64,000 nucleotides of DNA, from positions 186,001 to 250,000 of the forward strand of contig JALLLT010000006.1 in NCBI GenBank assembly GCA_025266875.1, in the 5' to 3' direction. The position numbers were made by a program, and so were the translations under genes. Position 1 is the first letter of the stretch. Every line of letters begins with the position of its first letter. This stretch comes from Fennellomyces sp. T-0311 (taxonomy: Eukaryota > Mucoromycota > Mucoromycetes > Mucorales > Lichtheimiaceae). Of this stretch, positions 50,901-62,099 are shown in pieces. The notes under the pieces are model-generated. The model searched no databases. It was not told where the DNA came from and worked only from the letters and a program-made list of their open reading frames with translations.

Positions 50901-51048
50901 GGCTTTGTTCCTCGACTCCTTGTGGATGACGGTCATCGGAGGTACTCCGGAAGAGCGGATGTCGCTCACCTTGGGCATTGGATAATCCAGCAAGAAGAGT
51001 GGCAAGTATTAGCAAGTAGCTATATAGAAATTTCATGATTCGATTCAA
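47901..51048 (-). CDS. Secreted subtilase D (S8, vpr-like, with PA domain)
   Basis: 930-aa paralogue, the most divergent intact copy. Exons: 51048-50412, 50355-50191, 50131-50088 (44 nt), 50029-49816, 49744-49595, 49541-48819 and 48760-47901; introns 53-71 bp. Catalytic D211 (ILDTG), H269 (GHGTHVAG), N360 (AAGNFG) and S582 (SGTSMACPYISG). The PA domain (about 405-510; LALVQRGSCPGSIQLA) is present, and exon sizes match A where the PA region is encoded (150-nt exon 5, then a long exon 6). The propeptide is longer by about 40 polar residues after the signal peptide (1-25). The exon 6/7 junction encodes Leu where other copies have Val. A start four codons downstream (M5, 51036) is equally possible. 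Confidence 0.92.
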
Positions 51049-51083
51049 AGTTAAATTACTGGTTATACTAGGAGCTCATGCTC

Positions 51084-51091
51084 TTTATATA
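51084..51091 (-). promoter_or_regulatory. TATA box of subtilase D
   Basis: Minus-strand TATATAAA lies 36-43 bp before the first Met codon. If transcription starts about 30 bp downstream the leader is extremely short, which slightly favours the Met at codon 5. Confidence 0.5.
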
Positions 51092-52224
51092 AGTATTTCA
51101 ACGGCGTTCAGGCTTAGCTTTCTGTGTTTCGGTAAGCCCATCTATTTACTGAAGAAGTGCTTTGCGTAACCGTACTTCCAAACAAACTTGGTCACAACAC
51201 CAAGCTATTTAAAGATGCAGAATCACTGGAGCGCCACCAAGCCCTATTTTTAAAACATGGCTTCACTGGCAAATGCTTTGGACTCTTTGTTCTACTTATA
51301 CAAGTTATTTATCCACATCCAATGCTCCAAATTGCTCACGTATTAGTTTAAAAATCGTTCTCCCAACAAAGTACATACCCGCTGTTTTCGGATCGATGGG
51401 TAAGTGAATTATGAACTTTAACAGTGTTCGGACATTGATTCCGATCTAAGTCGACGGGACGTGTATTCTCCAGGCGTCAAAATTAACGTGTAAAGCAATT
51501 CCATCACAATAATATATATGACATTCTGATGGAATAACTTTTCGGATGAGCTCACAAGAGCTCACAAAGGGTCTCCGATGATACACGCGTTCAGTATGGC
51601 AGTGTAATTGAATTTAGGACTTACAAGCAGCGTTCCTAACTGGGCTGCCCGAGCAGCGCCACACCTCGCGTTTGGGAAGCCGCCGAGCGAGGCTTGTCGT
51701 GTTACCACCGTCATTCGCTCTGCCACACATATTTTGACGCCGAGAAGTGGTGTTGAAGCCGTTCCTAAGCTTTTGTGGCAACCTGGGCATGAAAGTACTA
51801 CTCTTGGGGAAAGATTAATGAACCCCGCTACTTCTTTTATCAGACCAGCCTTATAGTAAACTAAGTTTAACGTCAATAGCAATAAGTTTCTCGTATTGCC
51901 CGTCCATACCCACGGCATTCCTATCGTCAAACATGGAAGAAAGGTCCCATAAAGCAACTCAGGTTAATATGCGACGGGCATGCTTCAGCAGCCTCAAACA
52001 CTCCGAAGAAGTGTCCGTATAAGGCAATCTCTGGCTGCTGCATAAGCGTACCAGCTTTATGATCTGCAGTTATGTAGACTAATTTGACAATCTCCAGGCA
52101 TTGTGACTAAGCGATCGCAGTGATTGCGCGGTTGAATTTGAATCGTCAAGCGCGTTGGCAGGTGATTAACAGCAACAGCCATTGTGATAGGTTAATTATG
52201 TAAACGAGCCTTAATCCATTACGC

Positions 52225-52341
52225 ACATCCGGGGTTGAGCCCCTCCGCTACGCTTCGTGTCAACACCTTCGTGCTCCATTTCCAGCGGCTCGTTGGGGGC
52301 CTGCCCCCAAACCCCCGGCGGGGAGACCTCTGCACCCCCTG
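52225..52341. repeat. GC-rich island with self-complementary G/C blocks
   Basis: About 115 bp of high GC inside AT-rich DNA, with CTCCGCTACGCTTCG, GGGGGCCTGCCCCC (an inverted repeat) and CCCCCGGCGGGG (another). The block could fold into stable hairpins. It resembles the GC-cluster type of insertion seen in organelle or repeat-rich DNA; origin unknown. Confidence 0.5.
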
Positions 52342-54763
52342 TTGTTATTTCCCATTCATTGAAACTTCTACAATATCTTGTATCTTGAGTGATATACATT
52401 TTATTAAGAAATATATAGTTCTGTATACAAATTATTTACATAGGGGATATATGGCAACGTTGATTTCATCAGTATCATTTTATGTCTCAGAAAACAGACT
52501 GGTTAGCGGGAGTCATAAAGTGATGCTTCATCCGTAGTTCATCGGGAATTTACTGTTGGTGTGTCGAAGCGTTAAATTCGGGCCATCCTTAAGCTAACGA
52601 TGTACTTTGTTTCACAATTTTAAAAGTCATGCTTAAGTTGAAATGCACTTCATATGATACAAAAGCAAGCCATTTCGAGAAAGTGTAGAGCTATAGTGAC
52701 ACATCAAGCAAAATGTACATCGTTACGCATATCGCTTGAAGAAAGGCTGCTGGGAAGAACAGCCTTCCATATCCTGACATACCAGCCATCCATTGTCTAC
52801 ATGCCTTTCCATCTCAGCTTTTGTTACATCCGTTCCTTTATTTCGACATCAACAACCGCACAGTTATCTATTGGCCTGTTCACTGGCTTGTGTGTCAGTG
52901 AGACCTTGATCTGGGTTCAGACTTCAAGAGGGACTATTCAGGTTAACTCAGTCTTTGCATGATTATCCGCTCCTTCGTAATAAGGCAGTATGATCATTAG
53001 GGATTACGGCGATAACATGGATTCGGCTCTGATAGAAGATCATTCACCTTCTCCGTCCCGACTCATCATCATTATAAATAAAGAGTAGTTTTTCTCAATA
53101 AAACATTATCTTATTTTTGGCCTCGTCATTTGAAGCTTTCCAATTGAACGATACCACAATAATACAGCTACGTTATCAGCAGTTGATGCAGTGTACTGAT
53201 GACCATGATGCAAGTCACCAGATGTTTGGATAGACAAATTCACAGCACGGTTCTCACGTAGGTAGTCGACAGCTTTTCGAGAAGTCGCAACATGAAAATT
53301 CACAATATCGTTCATGCCCTGCAAGAGGAGAAGAGTCAGACGATATTAATCCTAAAAGCAATGTTAACCTCCACGTTTTGATTGTAACTAACTTCACTTT
53401 GTCTATTGACATGCCATTTAACAAAATCATAGATAGCTATCAGTGCGAAAACTTGAGGAGAGGGGAGTACATATTCCCTTAGGGGAGTAGATATCCAGTG
53501 CAATGGTAGATCCTGCTTTGAATACAGAACGCATATATAATTATTAACGACGGTGGCAGCCAATGAAGCAAGAATAAAGACAGAATTGTACTTGCGAATG
53601 TCATTAAAAAGTTGATTACATATGGAATCTGGGTCATTCAGCAGGTTGGGAAGTGGTTAAGCCAGGGCAGAATTTGGCAATGGCTAGAAACAACAAACAT
53701 AATAAATTTGACCTGGTTCTTCTTGATTTTTGCGGCTGTTTTCTTAGGATAAAACGCGCGCACAACATGCAACACACTCTGCATTCATTATCAAAAACAG
53801 CAAATTCATCATGATACTGGTTTGTCGATGTGGGGTGCTTCTGGGACAACTTCTACCCTGATCTCAATTTTTAGGTGCAGATGCTAGGAGAGCTAACTGA
53901 AGTCAGCCTGGGAATTCATAGCGAATGCATAGCCTGCCTCTGCAGTTACGGCCGCGGATACCAAGATCGAAAGCATTAACAAAACTCATTTCCTGCTTCT
54001 TGTTAACATCAACACAGTTGAAGTACTGAATTATAAGATCTTACACTATCGACATGCACATTTGTATCCGAGATCTCAAGTGCTACTGTCTCAAGGACAC
54101 TTTCAGTCCTAGCAAGGCCGTAAAATAGAGGTTATTTAAGAAGGCATTTAATGCAGATGAAGGATCTTTTTTATATTTCCGGTTGGTGATATGTTCTATA
54201 AAGTGTATCAGCAAAATTTAACATGGACCTGCGAAACAATGGCCTAGAAACGTCGCCAAAGAAGTCTAACCGGCTTTTGCTATGGAATTCTTTTATCCGG
54301 AATGAAAGGATAGGCTACATTTCACTCACAAAAGTTAAACACCGAACGACAGATATGTTGACATTGATACCGCTAAGCTAGTCCATAACGCAAAGAGCCT
54401 TATCACCAACATCAGTGATTGCATACAGTGATTGCACACGCATACAGGCATCGATTATGAGCCCTTTGGTAGAGTATTTCTAATTGAACTGATGCAACGA
54501 TATTGATACGACAAAGCGAATCTACAGCGTAAGCATAGGCTATGTTTCATTTTTCCACTCCAGGCTCACACCGACAGAAGCATTCCATAATAGGAAGGTT
54601 TTTTACTAATAATTTCTGGCTATTTTTCGGGAGTTGTCTATTATATTATAGATGAATGCGCGACTTTGTCAAAGTACAGTTCAAAGTGCTTGCTTTGTTG
54701 AAAGACATGCGTGAACCAGATCTAGCTTCTTGAGAACAAGCTCGATACTGACAGGACCAACGA

Positions 54764-55161
54764 CGGGAAGATACTGGGTCGTTTGGTCCCCAAAAACTTC
54801 TGCACTTGTCCTCGTCTGCGTTGGCAGGATTGCCTTTCTCTGTTTTCTTTTTTTCCTGCGGGTGGGGGGCAGTTATTTCTTTGTTTTGGGGTATTCGCAG
54901 CGCAGCTAAAAGAGTACAGACGCGACCGGTGTGCATCTACTGGCTTCCCAATTGTAGATCCCTCCCAACCACTGGAATGCTGGGCCGAGGGCTAAGGACA
55001 TGTTTCATTTCTAGCTAATGTACCAAGCTTACTTGGGTGGAAGCCAGAACCGATAAGGAAAAAAGAAGACCCAACGCACTCAGAGCTGTGCAGCGGGCCG
55101 CCCTTTTATAATGCTCTGCAATGCGACCCAGTGACCATGGTTTATGTTCTGCCGGCCAATG
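54764..55161 (-). repeat. Dispersed promoter-bearing repeat, copy B
   Basis: Matches 22645-23086 over its whole length. On the minus strand the order is CATTGGCCGGCAGAA, then TATAAAAGGGCGG, a pyrimidine-rich leader, GGTTCTGGCTTCCA, and a C-rich/poly-A stretch. This copy has the better-preserved TATA box. No associated coding frame is intact. Confidence 0.7.
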
Positions 55162-56164
55162 AAAGCTCACTTGGCATATGAACGTTTTTTTGTGTCATTC
55201 GTACTCTTTTTTTTTGCATATTTCTGTAACAAGCACTGGATGAGCCTTGGGTACGCTTCATGTAAACAACTAAAGGTAAGCTGTTTTAAAATGTAACTTC
55301 TGCAGCTGCTTGTATAGTCGTTTAAACAAACGACGTGTACATTCATTTCTTTTCGCAGTTTTTTTTCAATGCTTGCATATTGTGGTTCGCCATTTTAACG
55401 GAGTAGTAGTCAAGCACTCGAATAAGCGTGTAAGAGTAATGTTGGCGCCGTTTTGAGTCAGGTGTACAGTAGTCGGTTGTTGTGTAAATCGGTAGTTGAG
55501 TACACCAAAATAGAGTGAGCACCAGCAACAATATCGTTTGTTACGGACGTTTGTATGAAGGGATCCTAAAGAGGATTGAGGATTGGAAATAGAAAATGGG
55601 TAGTAAAGCAAATTGCCTTTATTGCTTGATCGATAAACAGTAATCCTAATTGCAGTGTACTAAACAACACTGATAACTATAAGGTATTTAGGTTGAGGTG
55701 TTGATAAATGTAATCAATTGACCAATGTTTATTTAATGAAAAGCGCTTCTTATTTATATCTTTCGATACAATGGCGCAGCACTAGCTATTCTAGCTGTGA
55801 TAGGTGCGTACGGTAACCAATCGATGATGGTGTAGTTGCCGCAGCAGTGGGGGTAAAGGTGATTGGTGTTGTTAATGCAGGCTAATTGCTGGCTAGTGGT
55901 GGCGCAGCTGCTGCAGTAGTTAAGATGTAGAGTGCCGTAGCAGAAAAGGTTCTGGCTACTAAGCTACTCTATTGGGTAATTGTGGGTGATAATAGTAGTA
56001 TATATGATATGATAATACAAGAGAGAAAGAGAGAGGAAGAGAAAAAGGGAGAGAGGAAAAGTTGGCAGGGCTATCAACATGTCTATTAGTAATATTAAAA
56101 ACTACTATATTTCCAGAAATAACCAATAATAAATGATGTTAAGAGAGCAGAACTAAACAACCTG
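55162..56164. other. Intergenic region with GA microsatellite
   Basis: No gene seen. GCAGCTGCTGCAGTAG-type low complexity occurs around 55905-55920, and a purine GA tract at 56021-56060. The right edge borders the subtilase relic. Confidence 0.5.
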
Positions 56165-56480
56165 ACAGACGCGTTTCCCAGCCACTGCTATTATTTGGAT
56201 CACCAAATACGTTGAGTGCGTCAAATACTATCCAATCCAGGCTCCAAATAAATAACTTACTCCTCTCGATGATATGAGCTAGACCACTGGTACAACCTAG
56301 CACTTGTGTAGTACACATTTATGCGTGGCATAAAGTGGTAAAAATACAGATCCCAAGACAGATCCACTTTCGTTGTAGAGTGGTGTAGAGATGCGATTGG
56401 GCCAGGTCAGAAAGCCTATCGAAACGAACATAGATCCCTTGCTCCATTTCGGTCAAAAACAGATGTGTCACTGCTGGTAT
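56165..56480 (-). pseudogene. Relic of a fifth subtilase (3' end)
   Basis: Minus-strand reading, with frame changes and a stop, gives VFDRNGARDLCSF, then NRISTPLYNESGSVLGSVF, then VFDALNVFGDPNNSSGWE. These match, in order, the C-terminal region of subtilase D (FDRNDSDTMPIF, HISTPLYNEDGSVLGYAF, FEALKIFGDPDNSNDWE). The conserved last residues and a stop at the expected place are lost. It extends the array to at least five members, with D as the closest relative. The 5' part was not recognised. Confidence 0.8.
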
Positions 56481-57249
56481 ATATACCGGAAGTATAAGCT
56501 TTCAATGAAACGCAATGATTAAACACACAAATACTAGAGGTTTCCAGGGCAACTAATGTCAGCATACAGGGTCTATATCAATTCGCGTCACAGTCGAGGA
56601 CCACGCATGACGACAACAGATAAATGACGAGTAAATCACATATTTATCCTCATGGACTGCACCCGACCTGGCGATCTAACCGCTGGTTCATAGATTGGAG
56701 AATTGAGTTCCACAAGTGATATAAAAAACACGAAGCATATCATACACCGTTCAAATACGCCGTCGAATGAAGAGATTAATACAAGCAGGGCTTATGGTTA
56801 CGTAGCTGCAAAATATTATCGTGAATGTGAGAGTGCGAGAGACATTTCAAACTCATCCACTATGGTTAAAGATATTACAGATATCTTTAACCATAGTGAT
56901 CATACTTATATACAAAAACCTGGTGGCATTTCCTTTTGCAACACTAATGGATTTTCCAATTTCCAAATTTCAGAGTTGGAAAATTAATGTTAGTTGCTCT
57001 TAGAAACTAAATAATTCAAAAAACATTTAGTAGTTCCATCCATTTGGGTAACTCAGCGAATAAGCGCCTCCTCCATACTTGAGATTAAACCTAGTGTAGC
57101 TTTATTCATCTAGCACTAATAATTCATTGCGGCGCCGGAGATGATTCAGGAGGCTGAGTGCTCCAGTACGAGATCGTGTGGGAATAACATACTCGATAAA
57201 TCCATTCAAGATACTTAAAAAGCGGGCATATGGGCGAAAAAAACTTATA
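56481..57249. other. Intergenic region with perfect palindrome
   Basis: About 770 bp after the relic. Only a short plus-strand frame (56703-56987, 94 codons, unrecognised). It contains the perfect inverted repeat at 56859-56897. Confidence 0.5.
56859..56897. repeat. Perfect 17-bp inverted repeat with 5-nt loop
   Basis: Left arm ACTATGGTTAAAGATAT, loop TACAG, right arm ATATCTTTAACCATAGT. The arms are exactly complementary. It could be a MITE core, a hairpin or a dimeric protein site. Confidence 0.85.
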
Positions 57250-59267
57250 TTAGGTAACTTTAACCTTTCCCACTGCAGCATAGACGAAGAAAAGAATCCA
57301 CGCAACCAAAAGAGCCGCAACAAACAGACCAACAAAAAAGATATTAACGGCTTTGACTTCGGTCTCTTCGTATGAATCCCGGCCTTGACGATTGAGTTCC
57401 ACCTCTCGGTCGTTCTTTTCCTTCATACGCTCTTCACGCTTTCTGCGCGATACTTCGAGTAGGTTAAACAGAAATATCCGCTGGGTAACCAATAGTGTCA
57501 ATATCAGGCCAGTACCTATACAGGCCAAGACCAGGTAAAGTGTCATAACACCTACGACAAGTCAGTTTATGCTATTCATTCCATAGCATCATATCTTATC
57601 TATACCTGAGTACGACTGGCCTGCAGTTTGATCTTGTATTCTACCAATGATAATATCCAATATGGCAGTGCCAACTATAGGAATTAAGTTGAGTTTCCTG
57701 TGAGTTTCTAATCTTCTCAAAAGCTTACCATTGTTTGAGCTTTTGTATATGCCAAGGCCGGTTCCGACGTACGAGCTTTCCATTATCATAGCTATAGATG
57801 TAATCATGGGAAGTGTTCCGAAAGCCAATGAAAAGCTATAGAACACCATGCCAACAACAGCATTGACGTATGTCCATCCGAGAAGTATTGCAGAAATTAT
57901 CATAAAAATCCCCGACAACGTTACTGCAGAAAATGTAAGCATTTCTGTGGCAAGGGTATGTGAAACTTACATATTTTGATACGATGGCCAAAAATGTCCA
58001 TAAAGACTCCAAGAAGGGGCGTGGCAATGATGGGTACCACTTGCGATGCACTTGCTGTATATCCTGCAAGTACACCTGTAGTACCAAATCGAGTTTGAAC
58101 CAGATCAGTGCTAATTGTCTGGAAGGATGACCATACGGACGCAAAGAGAAATTCAATCACAATAACGTGCCAGAAGAAAAGAGGGAATTTCAGAATCGAG
58201 TGATACTTGAATGACTTTTTCTTCTTGAGTCTTGTGAGATCATCTTTGTTGACGACATTGTCACCTTCGAGGTGTCGCACGATCAAGGCATAGACCAAAT
58301 TCATCGAGATGGAGAAACCGCAAATGATAAAAGCCAGCCAAAACGGCCATACCCAGGTCCCAGTTCGTTCAGCAATCGGATTGGCCACGAGCGTTCCTAA
58401 GAAGGTTGCGAGACGACTAACGGAGAGTTGCATACCAATGGCGATTGATAAACTTTGGGTACGGAACCATTTGGATAACAAGGATTCTTGCATGGTGACA
58501 ATAAGTCCGCCACCGATACCAAAAATTACACGGCCGACGATGATTAGTGGGAAGGACGCAAATCGTGCAGCAAGTGCTGTGAGTAAACTTCCGAGGAGAA
58601 CTAAACCATTGACTGCCATGGTGCCCCATACAGAACCGAAGATGTCGATGAACATACCGCCAATGATAGGGAAAATCGTATTGATGATGGAAACCGAAGA
58701 TGAAAGGACACCATACCGGGTATTGTCGATGTGAAGGTTCTATTTTTTGAACTTAGTTATATCGTAACAGGAAAGTAAGGCGTGAAGCACGTTACATCGC
58801 GCACAGACGATTTCATGGCACTCAAAGCACTGGTAGAAAAATGTGATCCGACTAACTGGATGCATGAGAAACACATCGATTCTGGTATTTTCCTGAGACA
58901 TCACCTGGTAACCTGTGCTTTATAATTATATTTTTGAACTCTGGGAATGGAAAGTACCTTACATAAGTGCTGTGACAAGTGCAATTGCTTTGTATTTCCA
59001 AGGCGCGTTCGCAAGTGCAGTGTCACCTGCTTCGCCAGGTTGGATGCTCTGCTGATCTGGTGACTGCTGCTCTTGATCGTCATGATCCGATGGCCTGTTG
59101 TTTTTGTCGTCGCCATAATCACCCAGTCGCGTTTTCTCCGTATCCGTAGACAACCGTGGAGGCAATGTGCTTTGGGAGTCGTTATGATTTCCATTGCTGT
59201 AGAGGGAACGGCTGCCATTATTAGCTTTTCTGGCAGCTTCGATGTCCTCCTTCCATGGATAATCCAT
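57250..59267 (-). CDS. MFS transporter (MFSD1-like), with 8-nt microexon
   Basis: 567-aa major facilitator resembling MFSD1-type lysosomal/vacuolar transporters. Exons in transcription order: 59267-58963, 58912-58905 (8 nt), 58851-58796, 58739-57971, 57923-57729, 57674-57606 and 57551-57250; introns 47-56 bp. The 8-nt exon GTTACCAG is needed to read ALMLPVGSHFS, identical in pattern to the neighbour at 62100-63918. Features: acidic N-terminal tail (1-90), then about 12 helices with GRVIFGIGGGLIVTMQESLL (motif-A/B equivalent), a central basic loop (LKKKKSFKYHS) and a charged loop before the last helix (RRKREERMKEKNDREVE). The exon pattern matches its neighbour except for two extra introns. Substrate unknown. 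Confidence 0.88.
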
Positions 59268-62099
59268 TGAGATAGATTTAGCTGAGAGACCAAAGTTTGG
59301 CAGCTCTCGATCAGATATCTTTTACATTAGCCAAACCCATGCACCCTTGAATAACGTCATATGCAAAACCCGATCTGATAAGATTGCATGCGTGTTTGTT
59401 TGTTTCACCTTGACACTCAGCAGCCACTCCACTCACAGTCGCGTTTTTCGTGAAATAGGAACGAAATACACTTTCTTCCCCCACTGAATCCAGTTGTTTT
59501 GTCTTTAATATTCGATCTCGCGGATTAGCACCACGATCAGGTCCATTTCGCTAAAAAGTCACTCTGTCAGCTTCACATTCCAACTATGTCAATTTGCATA
59601 TTATGTTTCGAACGTTGATCTTTTGGTAGTCGGAAACTTATCTCAACAAACATTAATATCTAATATGACTCGAATATTGCTGCAGCGTGGAAAATTAACG
59701 TTTCTTAGTCAAGAACGACCGATCGGCTTTCCGCTAAGCGTGGGCACTCACTTACTTGAAGCGCGAGAAATCCAGATTCTATACATATAGCCTATATTAT
59801 AACTTTATCGAAATGCACAAGACAAAAGTGGATTGCTTGTCTATGACATTTTGACAACACTGAAGCCGCTTTACCATTGACCAAGCGCCGAAAATCCATT
59901 GCCTTTATACGAGATGTATCCGAATGATGAACAACCTAAGCAATCCGAACGTTTGACAGCTTCCAAACGGCAGCTTAAGGTGGCAAACTAAGTGTCTACG
60001 TGGTTTTTGCAGTCATATAAGTATGCACACTTGTTAGTTTTTTACCACGGAATATCAGCAATCCAGTCTTTGTGGCATTTCAGAAAGAGGAATATCAATG
60101 ATCGGTTATGGAAGTTTCTCATAAACAAAAGCACTCAGAAATCTACCATTTATATGGCTTTTATCATGCAGACAGCTTACACACGCTAGATATTCACTTT
60201 AGTGAACTCAGTACGGGGGTAGTATACTTGCTGCGTCTGTCTGACAATACTAAACGCTGGTTGATCATCAATCTGTCACATATCTAAACACCACTGGGTT
60301 ACCACCAAGTAATTCGTTCAATTGGGATACAAGCATTCGAAACATATTCCCCAATTCGAAAAATGATTGTCAAAAGTTTAAATTGGGCAATATCGTTTTT
60401 CGTGACCACCTGGATCTACCGGATGACCCACTGGGTTATAGCTTTTTTAAGGAACAGCAACAAGGATATAAGCTGCGACGCTTCGCACCTTTGCGGTGTT
60501 TTCGAGAGATACTTCAATCGTTCAATATATGGCCGAGGTTGCGCCAATTGGGACAGAAGACGTGTCCGTCACGAGAAATGGAAATAAATTACTGGTGTCA
60601 GTCGTCCCACGAACACGACTTAGTTTTCCTACCCGGCTCAGACAAATACGTTTGTGGGGAATGAGGAAAACGTGATCATGAATGGGCTTCACACCTTTCA
60701 AAGACTTTTCCTTATTTCAACTAGTGAAATTACATGCGCATGATCACTTTACTGACCTCTGTTATGAACTGTAAAGTAGCATACGGCAGTGATCCACAGT
60801 AATCCCTTTTCCATCGTCTTTATAAGTTCATTAAGCACGGTTTGACGTCAATAACTTGGACATATATCCAAATCAAACGAGCACGATATCATGCGCATGG
60901 AAATAAGGTTGGATCGGGTATGAAACATAAGTGAAGAATGAATCGGTTATTGTATGAGAAACATATTTTACTATCGAGAGAAAGCATAATCCATGCAGTG
61001 GCAATAAATACACTCGTCATGTAAGAGATCATGACAAAAATCTGTCTAGCACAACGGATTCCAAGTGATTTCTCGTGCCAATTCGTATTTAACTTCTCCT
61101 AAATGTCAAGTCTTTCAGATGATACAGCGCAGCATATTAATATTTTTAATATACGTGTATGTAATCGTCGTTGGGCAATAACAACTTATGATTGCGTATA
61201 CTAATGTTTCATTCTTGTTGTACGAGTTTTATTCACACATAAGAAGATTCAATCGACTGACAGTCTAAATCCATCACCACTAGGATACGCAAGAGTTTTT
61301 GAAAAGCAAAAGTAGTACCCAATACTGCTTTAGAAATTTTTTTGTATTTTATTGGGTTGCTTTGGAAGTAATTAGAGCTTACCGAATGATACTGAGAACG
61401 AAGTTTAACGTACGTTACACATAGATGGAAAATACGTATAGTAACAGCTCTATCTATTGCGCTAAAGCCAGAATAATATATTTGTTGAGATAATATAGAC
61501 AAGTGTAACCACTCTGTAGCTCCATGAGGTACTCTCAAACGTTGTATTACCAGGTTCACCGGATTGATTGTTCTGGTACCCCTGGTAGTTTCTACTCTCA
61601 ATCTCTATGATCCCAAACTGTTACCATTCCTCGTTTCATCGCATTTATCTAGCCGACATTCTCTCTTGAGGCTATAGCTACCAGAATATTTACTTTTCGA
61701 CACTTTATTGGTACAATCAATGTGCAGCTATCGGAATAATTACGATATAATAGCTCTAGTAACCTCAATATCATGTACTGCGAGAGTGTTTTTTGATTCC
61801 CAAATTAGGTTTGAACGCGCGATTAACTTTCGATCAGATTTATTTTACGAGATCCTGAAACGAACCCATGTATATACCCATGCACTTTTAACTAGTATAT
61901 ACGATCTGATAAGATTATTCGCATGTCTTCTTTGGAATATGAAATACAGAAACGATTAAGCTCGCTACATAGACTACGTACTCTTTTAGAATATGTAAAG
62001 GATAGTGCAATTTATAATAGTATAAATAAGGTGCTATATTTGAAAGACAGTATAAAAGTACAGTGTACGTAGTAGGATAAAGTGTAAAGTAGATGACCA
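59268..62099. other. Intergenic region between the two MFS genes
   Basis: 2.8 kb, AT-rich, without a recognisable gene or repeat. Short frames (at most 122 codons) show no family features. It includes the promoter of the left MFS gene and the 3' flank of the right one. Confidence 0.5.

Larger units (their letters stand above)
51049..54763. other. Intergenic region, AT-rich, with GC-rich patches
   Basis: 3.7 kb without a supportable gene. Contains the D promoter, a GC-richer stretch open on both strands (about 51600-51860, unrecognised) and a sharply GC-rich island (52225-52341, listed separately). The remainder (52.4-54.7 kb) shows only short frames. Confidence 0.5.

Noticed and set aside
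51562..51957. 131-codon minus-strand frame in the 51.6-kb GC-richer segment
   Set aside because: Open on both strands with no recognised family; recorded as a finding rather than a gene.
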